Assembly (NCBI RefSeq): GCF_019059575.1
Contig: NW_024881704.1
Coordinates: 744,001 to 808,000, forward strand
DNA from: Amphibalanus amphitrite
Lineage: Eukaryota; Arthropoda; Thecostraca; Balanomorpha; Balanidae
Length of the DNA: 64,000 bases
Reading direction: 5' to 3'
In this document: positions 40,401 to 52,599 of the stretch, piece by piece
Position numbering within the stretch: position 1 is the first letter of the stretch
Layout of the letters: each line of letters starts with the position of its first letter
The notes under the pieces: model-generated
Database searches by the model: none
Seen by the model: only the letters and a program-made list of their open reading frames with translations
What the model was told of the DNA's origin: nothing
Program-made: the position numbers and the translations under genes

Positions 40401-42813
40401 CATGGTGGTGCAGAGTGCAGAGGCATGCCGGAGGAGCCACATTCAGGGCTCAGGGCTCCATATTGCCCGGCTGACGTTGCGTGACCCGTGAGGCGGTACT
40501 GGAGCGGCCCACCAGAAATGGACGGAGCTGCCGGTTCCGCCCAGCTGGTCTCCTCTGGGTCAGGAGATGCACACAGGAAACGCCGCGGAAACGAAATTCG
40601 GCCGCGAAATTTCCACTGAAAGCGAGGAGCTGGTGGTGCAATGCGGCGGACTCCGGCCCGGTCAGGAGCACGAGGTCCACATGTGATATGATGACCTGGA
40701 AGTTTCAGCTGGAAAAGCTCGGTTATCGTGATGGCCCACGTAATAGGAGAAAATAAATGTTCCTTGCTCATGAGGGTGTCACCATGCAGGACAGCACATA
40801 TGGACAATTTGCAGTGACATAGCACGGCATATGTTATGCAACCAGAACATATCCGGGCACTCGGCGAAAATCAGTGAGGATATCTTGCTTTGATATTTGC
40901 TTACAGAGGATGCGATAGCTACAGCGAACACGGATTATGTGAATATCACGATGCATTGCCAACGCTAATCGCCCATTGAATGATGAACTGTACCTATTAT
41001 TTACCCGTCAGCTTTCCCATTTAGGCACTAGTAGGTGTGACGTGTCAGGCGTACTTATGCCCTCAGCCCTTTATTGGCTTTCTCTGGGCCCTGCCGTCTA
41101 AATGTTTGTGAGTGTGTAGGGATTCAGCTCATTACCCGCCTCTATGCTGGTTGAGCATTTAATGAATGAGTTTACTAATTTCAGTCATTTTTAAATAACG
41201 CTGCTTTTCGATACCGGCCGGTTATGGTGTTTCAAACTGTGCTACAGCCTTCGCTTTGTGCTTGATTTATGCCAGCCACTCGCTCCGTTTTGTTTCTTTT
41301 TCGATGTGAGTACCTAGGTACTATTTTGTTATTTCAATTCTGTTTCATACGCATTAACGTAGGTATGTAACCGGTATTGATATGGTTGATTATAATTTAT
41401 AAGCATTTTGCGTACAGTCGAAAATCACGAGTTTCTAGAAACGCGTAGGTGCCTAAACCATGCAACTAGGAACCTGTGCCCTATTTAGGTTTTATTCACG
41501 GATTGTTGGAAGCTCTCTATAAGCGTGGGCCATGGCGTGGGCAAAGCATTTATTCCCCACCAATAGTCAATACCTAAAGCGATTTCACTGTAACTCGGAT
41601 ATCGGAAGTCCGAACCCGTATCCTATACATCATTGTAAAATTTTATTGCGATGCGCAGCACTCAGCAGTTAAGCTGTTTTCACTGTTTACGTAGCCTCCA
41701 ATTAAAATAGGGTGGTCTATTGATTTCAAATCACCCCTCAGATTTCATCATTTCATGAAGTTCTTAGTCTGGCAAAAAAAAGTTCCTTTTAGCTCACAAG
41801 TATTTAGAATTCAGAATTCCATAGGGCGGTACCTTCACGTTAGGCTCGATGTTAATGTTAAATGTTACGGTAACATCGCCTTGCTGTTGTTTATTGTGGA
41901 TTCAGGGCGCGACGACTATAAAGCTCATTTTGTGCCCAACTCTTGCTGTTGCAGTTGCATCGGATAATTCACGCTCTCGCGCTGTCTCTTGCTAGTATCA
42001 TAAAGGTAAGGTATGTACTCCTTCAGCGAAAATATCCGTGATTGTTGCCGGTATTCGACGGACGGTCCTTCCTGGGTATTGGTTCAGGTTATGCGCCTAG
42101 GGAAGGGAGCTCGTCTTGTCAACCAGTATAGTTATTAGTTATGGTTGATTTCGGTACGCACTACGCGACGTTATCTCGTTACCGCGTTTTAGCAGAGAAT
42201 CGGGAATAATGTTTTGCGTAATTATCTAATGGCGCACAATCGGATCTCTCAATTTAACCTGTGATAGTCCTGAATGCGACTGCCCCCCCCCCCCGTGCCG
42301 TGTTGATGTAATGCACGTGTTGTTTATAAACTCCTTCCTTAACTTTGATAAGCATTATTCCATTCCGGGCTGGTGGCCCGTCCGTCGGCTGCGTGTTAAT
42401 TGACAATTATTCCTCCCATGGTGCAACATTTTTTTTTTGTACCTATCGGCCTACGTTAGCCTTCTGCTGCGGTCACGCCCTCGAACAGTTGTTGTATCGG
42501 TGTGTGATCTTGCAGCTCTGTATACGCTTCAGCAGGAGTACCGTTATATTCGTTAAAGGACCGTGTTCTTATTGCACCCTTTAGTTACCCTCGAGCTTAA
42601 AAAGCATGATCATATAACACACATCGTAAGGTGTATTGTACAGCCTTGAATGAAACTGAACGTCACCTGTGCACAAACAACATGACTACAAACAAAGCAC
42701 ACAAAAAGCAAACACTTATCACAGCGGCCCAATATCACAGCACGCCCGTCTCGGCCCCCGTGGCCGGGCAGTCTCTGAAAGCCCTCCGGCAGCGCCGAGC
42801 TGCGACAGCCCGT
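37463..42813. other. Region between the convergent HDAC and HES genes
   Basis: HDAC and HES point towards each other, so both 3' UTRs should lie here. I see no unambiguous AATAAA close to either stop codon. Apart from the TA-flanked MITE at 38238-38471, there is no recognisable gene or repeat. A small C run lies at 42283-42294. Confidence 0.4.
38238..38471. mobile_element. TA-flanked MITE with about 50-bp inverted repeats
   Basis: A 234-bp foldback element. The arms begin CCGTAAGGTGGGGCTATTTG (left) and CCGTAAAGTGGGGCTATTTG (right, reverse complement). Each contains GTGGGGCTATTTGAGACA twice in tandem, then reads inward to GTATTTAAAA. The flanking TA dinucleotides (38236-38237 and 38472-38473) point to a Tc1/mariner-type target. 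It has no coding capacity. Confidence 0.85.
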
Positions 42814-43701
42814 TCACCATGGCCGCCACATGCCCTCGTCGCCCAGCTTCAGGTTCAGCGGGCTGGGGCTGCACTGGGAGGAGGCCGGCGCGCGCGGGGC
42901 CGCAGACACCGGCGTCACCACGGTGAGGAGACCGCTGTCGGCGCCGCTTGAGTAGCCCGAGCTGCAGCTGTCGGCCGGGCTGGCCGGGCACGCCGTCACC
43001 GGCACCCGGGTGCGGAACTGGGGCACCTCCACCGTCAGCGGCGCAGACAGCCGGCGCTGGTCGAGCGCGCGGAACGAGCTGCCCAGGTGCTGCATCACGC
43101 GGGTGCCCAGCTCCACATCCACGCCAGGGGTGAAGGCCAGGGCCCGGCTGACCACGGTGGCGGCGGCGGAGAACCCGGCGCGGTACCGATCCAGCTCGGT
43201 CTGCGGACTGGCGGCCGGCGCGGCCGGGGCAGCGGGGGCGGCGGCGCGCCGCTGCGCCTGCAGCTTCTGAAGGTGACGTACAGCCAGCTCCAGGACGTCG
43301 GCCTTCTCCAGCTTGGCGGCGCTGTCGCCCTCCATGGACAGCGCGTCCACCATCAGGTCGCGCATCTGGTCCAGGCAGCGGTTGATGCGCGCCCGACGCC
43401 GACGCTCCAGCAGAGGTTTCAGAACCTGAGGAACAGCGGAGAGAGGCCGTCAAGACCTTGTCCAATGTGCTAACAGTGACAGCAGGCAATGGGCGAGAAC
43501 AATTCCATGTGACTAATGTTGAAAATATAAACGTTGAAACGTAAAAGGAGAACTACAATGCACTGAACTCAGAAGATTTTTAAAGTACAAATCGTAATAA
43601 GTTGATTTTAAGATGCTGTAATAAAAACTGAAGCCGATGCTCACCTTTTTGTAATCGCTGGGGCTCGCCGACTCCGAAGGGATCACTTGGCAGGGTGCCA
43701 T
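42814..43701 (-). CDS. HES: Hairy/E(spl)/HES bHLH-Orange transcriptional repressor
   Basis: Nuclear repressor, typically a Notch target acting through Groucho. Two minus-strand exons: 43701-43645 (19 codons, MAPCQVIPSESASPSDYKK) and 43425-42814 (stop TGA 42816-42814), giving 222 aa. The bHLH spans about residues 20-77, with the family-typical proline (P23) in the basic region (KPLLERRRRARIN) and LEKADVLELAVRHL in helix 2. An Ala/Pro-rich linker follows, then the Orange domain (about 95-137, DRYRAGF...VMQHLGSSFR), a Ser-rich segment (SSGYSSGADSG) and the C-terminal WRPW that recruits Groucho/TLE. The single intron lies just before the basic region, where vertebrate HES1 also has its first intron; the two introns inside the HES1 bHLH are absent. 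Length is close to Drosophila E(spl) proteins. Ordinary HES versus E(spl) orthology cannot be settled from one window. Confidence 0.95.
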
Positions 43702-44030
43702 CTCGACTCTGTTCGTTTCACCGCTCGTCAACACGTGTCTCGCTCACTGAAATCGCCTCTCTCTCTGGAGCTCCTCACTGCTCGCCGGCTCAGACCGTAA
43801 TGCCGACCGCAGCGGCGGCGGCCGGTTTTAAACAGCGGCCGCCAGGTGCGCGCGGCGCCCGGCGCGCGGGGGGCGGCCGCCGCGGCGTGGGAACGCAGAC
43901 ATTCCCACAGCGCGCGAGGCGCGACGCACCTGGCGCCCAGATGCCGCCGCCGCCGCCGCCGGCCGCGCGTAGTGGGGGCGCCGTATAGTGGGGCGGGGTG
44001 AGGGGAGGGGGAGGGCGCACGTGCAGTGCT
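43702..44030 (-). promoter_or_regulatory. HES promoter: paired Su(H) sites, E-boxes, TATA-like box
   Basis: Upstream of the HES start are two perfect Su(H)/CSL sites in inverted arrangement: CGTGGGAA (43886-43893) and TTCCCACA (43902-43909), separated by 8 bp. This resembles the Su(H)-paired site of Notch targets, though those usually have 15-17 bp spacers. A CACCTG E-box lies at 43927-43932. CACGTG boxes, possible sites for HES itself or other bHLH factors, lie at 43732-43737 and 44018-44023. TTTTAAA (43826-43832) may act as the TATA element, placing a start near 43800. The region is very CpG-rich. Confidence 0.65.
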
Positions 44031-47000
44031 CGCGCAGCGGGCGGCCGGCCCGAGACGGAGACTGAAGACGGAGGGACGCGGCGCGGCGCTGTCCCGAAGA
44101 CGGCGGGAAAAAGCGCCGGCCGCGCGCTCGGCCGGCTCCGATGACTGCTGACGCGGGCTGCCGGGAGGGGGGAGATGAGGGCGCAGGGTCGCTGCTGAAG
44201 ACAGCGGCACCACTGACAGACAGCACAAGGACAGGCGCTGGATTAGCGGGGCCATGTGTGGTGTTTGCGTGGAGCCATCTTAGCTATGGAGGAAAGATTC
44301 CTCATTGACCTCGGCCATGTGGCATCCGCGCATGGCAGCGCAGTGAAAATAAAATAAGAATAGAAATATCCATGAATCCTATGCCGGCAAGACTATCTCT
44401 AAATAACAATCATATTGAGTTCGGCAATCGGCAGGTCCCACGTATTTTTAATAAATTCTGACCACGGGCTTCTGTAGGACACGGACACAGTGGGCCATCT
44501 CAAACGCCTACGATGCCAATATACCTACGATGGGCCGTCTCAAATGCAAGGAACTCAGAATTGCAGTAATTTGGCAAAACACGTGTCTGGGTGCTGGCAA
44601 ATGGTCACTGAGTGCCCACTGCCTGCTAACTTTTTTCGCTTTGTACGTTTATTTTTCCATTGAATTGCAAGCTTTCACGCTCAAAATAAGCCAATGACGT
44701 TTTTGCACTACCGAACATAATAATCGGACAGCACGGCCTACAACTTACATCACATATCATCGTTCTTGAAGAAAGTAAGCATATCATTGGACAGTGTGGG
44801 GACACGGCGGTATTTGACAAATGACAAATGATTTCGCTGATCGGATGCAGGGTCGGGCTAGCTGAATAATAGATAGCCGTTCATGTCTCGATGTATGGCG
44901 TTTGCCGCTCGTCGCTAACCATTATGCTGCTATCTTGTCTCTTGCAGATTATGCTAAGCGGCCACCAATACCGTCCATCAATTTGGCTTGGAATGACAAC
45001 ACTGAATGGGCCACTGAAAGCACTGAGCAAATGATGTAAGCATTCACCGAAATGCAGGCTAGGTTAGTCGTGTTGCTCTTCCTTTTTAACACTGAATATC
45101 ACATATAAGTCGCACGCTTTTTCAGAGAACGGGAGAACCAAATGTCACAATTTTGCGGTTTCACCTTGAATCAGTCATTTACATTATAGAATACCATACC
45201 TTACCATACGAGCACCCGCTAAGTCTGTATGACACATCCCATACGTGCACAAAAAGTTTGACTTCACATCACCGTCTGTAAAAAAGCTCATGAATCTCGT
45301 TCACAGTAATTTGCCGCGATGTTTTGCGGTGCTTTATTCCACCTGACAGTACAATGGAGCCACAAGCAGCCGCGGCGAATACCAAACGTCCAAACGCAAT
45401 TTGTCAAACGGCCGTTTCGATTGCCCTTTCGTGTTGCGATCTAGTTCGGTCCGAGTCATCCGACGCATTGTGCGGCTGACCAACTATTCGCTGTCCCTTC
45501 TAATTATGACCACTCAAGTAACGGCCCGCTTACATGTGTATCAGTCGTAAATCGACCCAATTTCACGCCATAAAAGTCGATCTCACACGACAGGAAATAC
45601 CCTGTGGACCTGGCTCGCGCAGCGCCCAACGCCTGCCTTATCCGATCTCCCAATTTTCTACCTTTCTCCGCCCACCGCTCTGGCTAGTCGCCGCATACCT
45701 GGCTGCGCGCTCCATTGTGTAGCGTCCGGTAATTTACATAACTCGAGCAAGAGGAGGTGCCTCACGACTCGTGCGTGGCAGCTGGAGAGTAAGACACTTT
45801 TTACCGCCGCCTCGGGCTCCATCAGGCCGCCCACCAGCCGTCTGACACAGTTTTGGGCCGCGCAGCCTTGGGGCACGCCTCATGGTGCTCATATTGACAC
45901 CGGTGCCTGCGCTGGCCATCCGCGTTCACCGTACCGCACCTCCACAGCTGCCGCTGTCCGTTTCGACACCGACGCCGACGCCGACGTTTGCACGCGTGAA
46001 TTCCAGAGCACCGACGGCCGTCTGTCGCGTGCATTCCGACGCGCCCACGGCGTCGGCCGGACCGCATTCCGACAGGTGTGGTCCCCTGCGTCGGAATGCG
46101 GGCCGCCGCCGCGCGCCCCGCGGGCCGGCTGCCGCCCGGGGCGCCGGGACGCCCGGGGCGCCGGCTCCCCTGGCCCGGCCCGCGGCGTTCCACCGGGTCA
46201 GGTGCTGCGCCCGGTGCTTCAATGCTCCGGAATGCGAGCGGCACGTGCGCCCGTGTCGGCGCCATTGAGCGCTTTAAAGGCCGGTTCCCACGCGCGTGCC
46301 GATGGGCCCGGTGGTGGAGCAGTGATATCGATCGGCTGGCAAGGCCGCGTGCCTGCGTCGACCGGCCACCGGGACACCGGGATCTGCAGGGGTCGGCGGC
46401 CCCAGGTCTGGGAACTAGAGCGGCAGGGTACCAGAGGAAACTGCGGGAGCTGATAGGGAAGGAAACAGTGCATGTATTTATCGAGTCTCCTGGAATCGAG
46501 AGGAGCGGCGCAAAGCTTCGGGGGCAGTGTCTTCCCCACCGGAAAAGAGCGCTGCCTGGTGTGACACGCAAGTGATGGCGCCCATTTACCCAAAAAGATT
46601 CATACCATCTGATTCAGAGTAAATCTCGGAGAACGAATGCAGTAAAGTGGATGATAAAATCAAGGGCGGTCAATCTGGTTTCTAATGCAATGCGTCTTCA
46701 TTAAGTGTGCTTACCTATGTGATATATCTATAGTTTCGCACTCTAAGAGCTAGTGCAAAAAAAAAAATGCAGCGATCGCAATTTGCGCCCTCTAGTCTGT
46801 ACGTGATAGGTCATAGGAGTGGCTTACGTTCACACACGCATTGACTCATGCTCACAAATCCGCATAATGTGATGCTAAAATGCATCTGTTCTGGCGTCGT
46901 TCAAGCATTCTCGGCCTCAGCCACGTCACAATAATCGGCTGGTCGTGGAAAGCAGAGAACTATCGCGTTTACCAGGACCGAGCCACGCCGAGTATCGGTT

Positions 47001-49911
47001 CTGATTGAGACGCGCGGCGCACACTGCACAAACTTCACTCACAGGCCAGTCGAGGTATGCTATTTGATCACTGATCAGCTACTCGTACGTAGGCCTAAGT
47101 AAATTTCGGAGGGACCGCTCCAGTCAATATTTGCCAGATTACACCCAAAGTACCCCGGCTTTGAGAGCGTGGTTGTGAATGCCGTTACTTGGGCTTAGGT
47201 TTGTGATAAGGTATAATTTACGGTGGCCACAAGAGGCGTGATATCGGTGCCACCTGCATCTCAACGGTGATGTGGTCGAAAAAAGACCACCACGCTAGTC
47301 AAAACGGGGGAGGATCAATCCAAGCTGTAGTGGCTTGCGGTCCGGTGTTTCATACATACAAATACGAAACTTAATTAAAAAAAAACATAGCTTTCAAATC
47401 ACAATATGCAAGCCAGTCGACGCAAGTAAGGGAGGAAGAGTGAAGACACATCAGTCCTGAGACACGTGAGCAATATCTATCAATAGATAATTTACATAGT
47501 TGCACAAGGCCAGATGCGTTAAATGAAGGCATCTCACGCCGACTACTGCAATAATGCTGCAAAAATTATGCAATAGTTTAGCTCAATGCTAAAAATACGG
47601 AGTTCCGAGACGGCGTTCAGCCTGTACCTAAGTTATCACTGACAAAGAGCCCAAACACATGCGTTTTGATATATTGAGACGGTTCCTTCATAAAGCCAAA
47701 ACTCATGATAAACAGATATTTGTTTGATTATTCAATGCAAGAAATAGATAACAGAATAGGAATAAAAGGTAATGAATAAGTAATTATAGTATTGTCTAAG
47801 GTTTATGGCAAATCCTCGGAGTTTCTCATCCTTTGAACAAATGTTATCAATTTTCCAAAAACAGCTTTATTTACACGTAGATGTTTGGAGTCCAAGAACA
47901 TTTTTAATAAAGTGTGTAATAAATTTTTCATATTTATTGTTTAGCCTAAAAGCACATGCTGCATACCGCATAGTTAGTTTTCGTAACGAATCATTTCGCT
48001 GGCACGAATGTCATCAATGGGCCGGCCGTTTTGTGACTCATGTCCAGCTGTCGCTGAATTAATCATTAAACGGCTCCAACAACTCTTCAGCGAAGTCGCA
48101 CATTCCACTGTCTGTACCAACGGATATGTATAAACAAAGGGGAGTGTCCTGACAAGCAGAATCCTGCCTATATTTGATCTTGGATCGGATTGGATTGACC
48201 TGCTAAATGGGTTGGTGACGGCCTTAATCCCCAGTGCATGGCTAAATACGTAACTATGCAAGGCACAACTTCAAATGAACAATCGTTTTCTGTGCAGCTT
48301 GGGAGATTATAGAGGACGTTGATATATACGTGACACGATTAGCCGCACTCGGCACGCAAAAGTATTTACGCGTGTAACACCATTAGGTGAATGATGGATT
48401 ATGTAAGTACCGACTTAAAAAGGAACCTTGACTGGACACCTAGTGCGTGATCTGTGGATTATTTTCCATGTGCAGCCACGCTTAAAATATTGCATGCTAC
48501 AATATTTTGGGAATAATTGCAATGTTCTAAGCCGAGCCAAGTTTGGATGAAGAAGGCTATATTGTGCTTGATGTGTTGCAAAACATCATTTGCCCTCAAT
48601 TCTCATATTTTTTAAATGTGGTTAGGACTGTTGAAATCTTTCGGGACCTGGATGATATCGTAAATATTCTTTTAGCATCGATCGGTCTGGAGGACATTAC
48701 CATGTTTTAAACTGACATTCTCAGCGAAAGTCTTTTATCGTGCCTACCATGGTTCTTTGGAGTCGCAAACTATTTATTCGGATTTTTTTTTTTCACAAGA
48801 AAACACCGTTATAAAACGCAGTTAAAATTAAAACGCAGGAATGTACATAATCAACACACCTTTGACGACAAATGTAGCGTCTCAGCCAGCCGTACGAAGT
48901 TATAATATGCAATATGGCACAGTACCTACAGCTGGCGTTCATATTTCCCCTAAAAGCAGCAATGTAGCGTGCAAATTGTGAAAAATGTCGCTTCTCGCCT
49001 GTCGACGTATATGACGACTGGCGCAATGAATCAGCTGGCATTTGGTCGTGTCCTAGAGTTAAATGCCACATTATATGCTGATATATTTTGCAGAAAACAG
49101 CACTGAACATTGTCAGATGAATGGCAGGCTGTAAGCAGGACTAATGTCCGGCGGTTTTGCAATGGGACAGGTGGCGTAAGGTAACACAAGACCACATTAT
49201 CCTTCAGCCCATCGCAATGAATGGGCGGAGGTGAGGCTTCCTTACCAACTTTGGACGAGCAGCTGGTTCTTCAGGGTAGGGGGCCGTTCAAAACTTGGAG
49301 CCGCTCATTTCTATGATATATGATGGGACTGTTGATGATCAGTATTCGTTACAGGAATACTTTGGTTATTTTCTTAATTTTTCTAATTTTATTAATTGGT
49401 AAGGAAATATTTTCAGCCGTGAATAGTTATCAGCCAAATAGCGCCAACACAACGTTCTAAGACGGCTGTCATTGGCAAAAAGAATCAATTTGTGGCTAAC
49501 GTTTTCCACAATCGTGTTTTCACTTTACCGCCTCACTAATAACTGTTTCACCTTGTAACCGTTCAGATTTAACACCACTTTCATCGATCGAGAGCTTCTT
49601 ATCTATCAAACAAACGCAATTATCTGCTACGCCGCTCACTCCCCACACAAACAGCCCCAATCCGCGCCATCCCAGCTGGTTCCTCGTCCTCCACCCGTCC
49701 TTCAGCTGAGCGGGGCCGTCCATCATCGGTGACAACCCTCTCGGGCGAGTTCATCAATCCGGCGGCCTCTCAATCAGGCTCCGATCTGGCCCGGCACGCC
49801 GCCGGCGACGGTGACCGGCCGGGCGCGCCCGCACAGCGTCTTGATCCACCCGTAATCGGTGTAATCCGGAGCAGCATCACGGGCGCGATTACGGCCGCGG
49901 CGCGGCAACAC
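44031..49911. other. Gene-free DNA upstream of HES
   Basis: No exon or domain is recognised on either strand. A CpG-rich block at about 45.8-46.4 kb holds long open frames on both strands that resemble no family. It contains repeated GCATTCCGAC motifs in both orientations at about 46030-46090. The remainder is AT-rich and unremarkable. Confidence 0.4.
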
Positions 49912-50069
49912 CACCTGCCGCAGACTCCCACGGCCGCCACTGGGTCAGAGGCGGCGGCGCGGCGCCGGCGGGGGGCCGAGGAGGCCGCCGAGCAGCCGCG
50001 ACCGCCTCCACCTGCCGCCGGCTCCCACGGATCGGGCCTCCGCGGCGGCACCTGCCCGATTCTCCCACG
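49912..50069 (-). promoter_or_regulatory. Cluster of three Su(H)-N7-E-box composites
   Basis: On the minus strand, three copies of CGTGGGAG followed after exactly 7 bp by CAGGTG lie at 49932-49912, 50029-50009 and 50069-50049. In all three the E-box is GCAGGTG, the preferred form for Achaete-Scute-type activators. The Su(H)-like half ends in G instead of the consensus A, so it may be weaker. The surroundings are GC-rich and non-coding, 6.2-6.4 kb upstream of HES. Confidence 0.5.
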
Positions 50070-50934
50070 GAGCGAGCCGGTCGAGCATGCGGGCGCCGAG
50101 GGCCAACCGAGAGTGATTTGGGCGCCCCCGGAGGGTCCATATGGGTGGCTGCCGGGCGGCTCAGGAAGCCGGCCGACTGCAGACGCTGATGAGGTGGGGA
50201 CGGGAGGGGAGGGGGCTTCCACGGAGGCTCGGAGGGTGGCGTTATTGCTAAACGGTGGTGCACTGATGAGAGATACGGGACAGGGGGTGGGGAGTGAACG
50301 CTAAGGGTTATTTTAGATTGTTTTATTTCAGCCCGAAACAAAGAGGATGCGAGCTGCACTGCAGGAGTGATTGTCGGGCCTCCTGTCTTCCTGTCCATCA
50401 GCTGTCTTGTGGTAAAGCTGTTTGGACGGCCAGAGTTGCCAACAAGGCAGCGACAGGGCGTCGCGGAGACCAGGGGAAACCGAACCCGTGCCGACGTCTG
50501 CTGTCCGATCGACCGATACCGTTCGTAGACTGAGTGCGAGGGGCGGACCCGCTGGGTGGGAGGGCGGACCCGGACCGCCTGGGAGAGCCGCCGGGCCGCC
50601 TCTCCCACACCCATTACCGACTGCCCGAGCCGTCAATGACGGCCAATCATCCTTCTGTTCCTGCTGATCCACCACACCGGCCACCGACTTTCCTCACCAC
50701 CGCGGGAAAAGCTCCGATAAGCCGACACACGGCCGAGATATCATCCCACGCAGAGCTTTGCTCCCGTTCCCATGAAACCGACCCTCTCCGTCGGCGTCTG
50801 CAGGGGTGTCGGCGACGACGACGCTCCGTCGTCGCCGGCTGTCGTCGGCGCGTCGTCTCGGCTCGGCGGCGGCGGGCGGGACGCGCCCCCGGTCGGAGGA
50901 ATGCGCCGCGGGATCAGATAAGCGTCTGGCGGCC
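50070..50934. other. Gene-free GC-rich DNA between composite sites
   Basis: No exon is recognised; open frames on both strands resemble no family. One TGTGGGAG at about 50595 lacks an E-box at the 7-bp position. The sequence is otherwise unremarkable. Confidence 0.35.
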
Positions 50935-50955
50935 CACCTGCCGCTGGTTCCCACA
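50913..50955 (-). promoter_or_regulatory. Su(H)-N7-E-box composite with adjacent GATA site
   Basis: Minus strand: TGTGGGAA (50955-50948, perfect Su(H) consensus), 7 bp, CAGGTG (50940-50935). The 11-mer ATCAGATAAGC, with a GATA-factor core, lies 11 bp away at 50913-50923 and recurs exactly at 54419-54429 near another composite. Confidence 0.5.
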
Positions 50956-52349
50956 GTGAGCGCCCGCTGCAGCTTAGTATGCGGCCGAGCTGTGTCGTAA
51001 ACGGAGACGCGCCGCCGGCTGAGCAGCCCGTATCGGGCGGGCTGCCGAGGCCGGCAGACGGTCCCGAGCTGACGCAGCTCAGTCCCCGTCACCGCTCCTG
51101 TCCTCAGTGTCTACATACTGATGTGTACCCGAGGCTCCTCCAGTCAGTCCCAGCTCAGTACCTGATATTTCTGAATCCCTTCGGTGCTTCCGGGCTACCG
51201 AACATCAACCGGCGGTTTGTTGTCGTTTCTGGGCCAATGTTCATTTATTTTTATCGAAAAAAGGTTTGCGAACACATTCGGAGTATTTTTTTTTCAAAGA
51301 AGTTTTAAGGCAGAAAAAAGCGTTCGCTGTGAAGGAACAAAATCGACCTAGATTGAGTTGTTATTTATGATCGTTTTGCATCTGCATTCTGCATTTGCGC
51401 ACATTCAGCAACGCCACTTCTAGGGCTTATCTGTTATTTTCATGGCTTTGTGGAGCCAAAAAAGGTTAAGTACCTACTTTAAAACAATAAAAAAAAATGT
51501 TTTTGGCATAAGCCCTCAGGCTAGGAATAAAACTATCTGTACTGCATGATGAAATGCAGCATTAAGTCAGACCAGTGCAAATATGTTTGGTCAGAACACA
51601 CAGCAATGTTCCGTCTCTGTCTGACAGGCCGGCCATGCACAAACCGATCCGACGGGGATCGCCGTTGAGATGCGGGCGGATGTCTGGGGGCACGATCGCG
51701 TCAGATTCGCCACTCATGCGCCACGATTCACCTCCAATGCGCCACGACTTGCCACCGGTTCGTGCCTGCCGTGTGGCTGAACGGAGCAGTGATCGCACGC
51801 TTTACCAATCCTTCTGTCAGGGCCGGATTCAGCCGCTGAAAAACACAACACTTGAACCAGATTTGGCGAAAATATTGGCCTCTTCTGCTGGGTCGCGGCT
51901 CTGGATGGACCCAAACATGTCAGAGAGCAGCACTCAGCAGATGGGATAGAAGCGCCGGGCGACAAACCGCGCCGATTCTGCCGCGTCACGTCTGGCCGAT
52001 TTGCGCCGCGTCCGCCGTCATTCCGACCTCGCTGGTCGCCCCAGCTGCCGGTCTCCCCATTGAGAACCTGCGCTGGTGGCCGCGGACCAACCCCACCGCA
52101 ACGCTGCGCGCGCTAATCCGTCCGAGCACTCATCAATGACCGGCGCCGGCCCGCCCATCCGGCCCCCACTCCAAACCGCCGCGTCACAGCTCGCGCGCGA
52201 GGCCCACTCGCGGTCGGCGCGCCGCGTGCGTCCCACGCCCGCGCCGCGCCGCGCGCAACCGTCATTCTGAAAAAGGGCCGCCGGCCGCATCCCATTGCGA
52301 TCACGTCGCGGTGAATGGGCTCCAGCGCTGGTAATGACTGCCCGCTGCA
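50956..52349. other. Gene-free stretch between composite sites
   Basis: No exon is recognised. The sequence is AT-rich from 51.2 to 51.6 kb and GC-rich from 51.9 kb. Nothing else stands out. Confidence 0.35.
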
Positions 52350-52468
52350 CACCTGCCACCGGTTCCCACGGCTCGGCCGGGCGGCGGCGGCGGCGGGGGC
52401 GGCGGGTGGCGAGCACGTGACGTCCCGCGTGACCGTGACGCGGGCGGGGCGCGTCACGGAAGCACGTG
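52350..52468. promoter_or_regulatory. Su(H)-N7-E-box composite plus two CACGTG boxes
   Basis: Minus strand: CGTGGGAA (52370-52363, perfect Su(H) consensus), 7 bp, CAGGTG (52355-52350). Two identical AGCACGTGACG boxes follow, with CACGTG at 52414-52419 and 52463-52468, 49 bp apart. They could bind bHLH-Orange repressors or other class B bHLH proteins. Confidence 0.5.
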
Positions 52469-52599
52469 ACGCTCCACCCGCGCCGCCGATCTCAATGGAT
52501 GACGCCGCGCAATTGAAACAAAATCGATGACTCCGCTTCCGGACTCGTCGGCTGTATCTCAATGGCGGCGCAATCGAAATCGCTGATTTGCGTGCGAGG

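Noticed and set aside
42719-43489. Alternative 256-codon minus-strand frame over HES exon 2
   Set aside because: It is a different frame from the bHLH-Orange-WRPW reading and matches no domain.
46284-46291. Further Su(H) sites (TTCCCACG at 46284, TGTGGGAG at about 50595, CTCCCACG near 63737, CTCCCACG near 20535)
   Set aside because: None has CAGGTG at the 7-bp position, so they were not counted with the composites.
45822-46575. Opposing long ORFs in the 45.8-46.6 kb CpG-rich block
   Set aside because: High GC removes stop codons on both strands; no domain, splice-site pattern or family resemblance supports a gene.
49729-50614. Open frames across the 49.7-50.6 kb region
   Set aside because: Low-complexity Ala/Pro/Arg/Gly translations in several frames at once; more likely GC-rich regulatory DNA.
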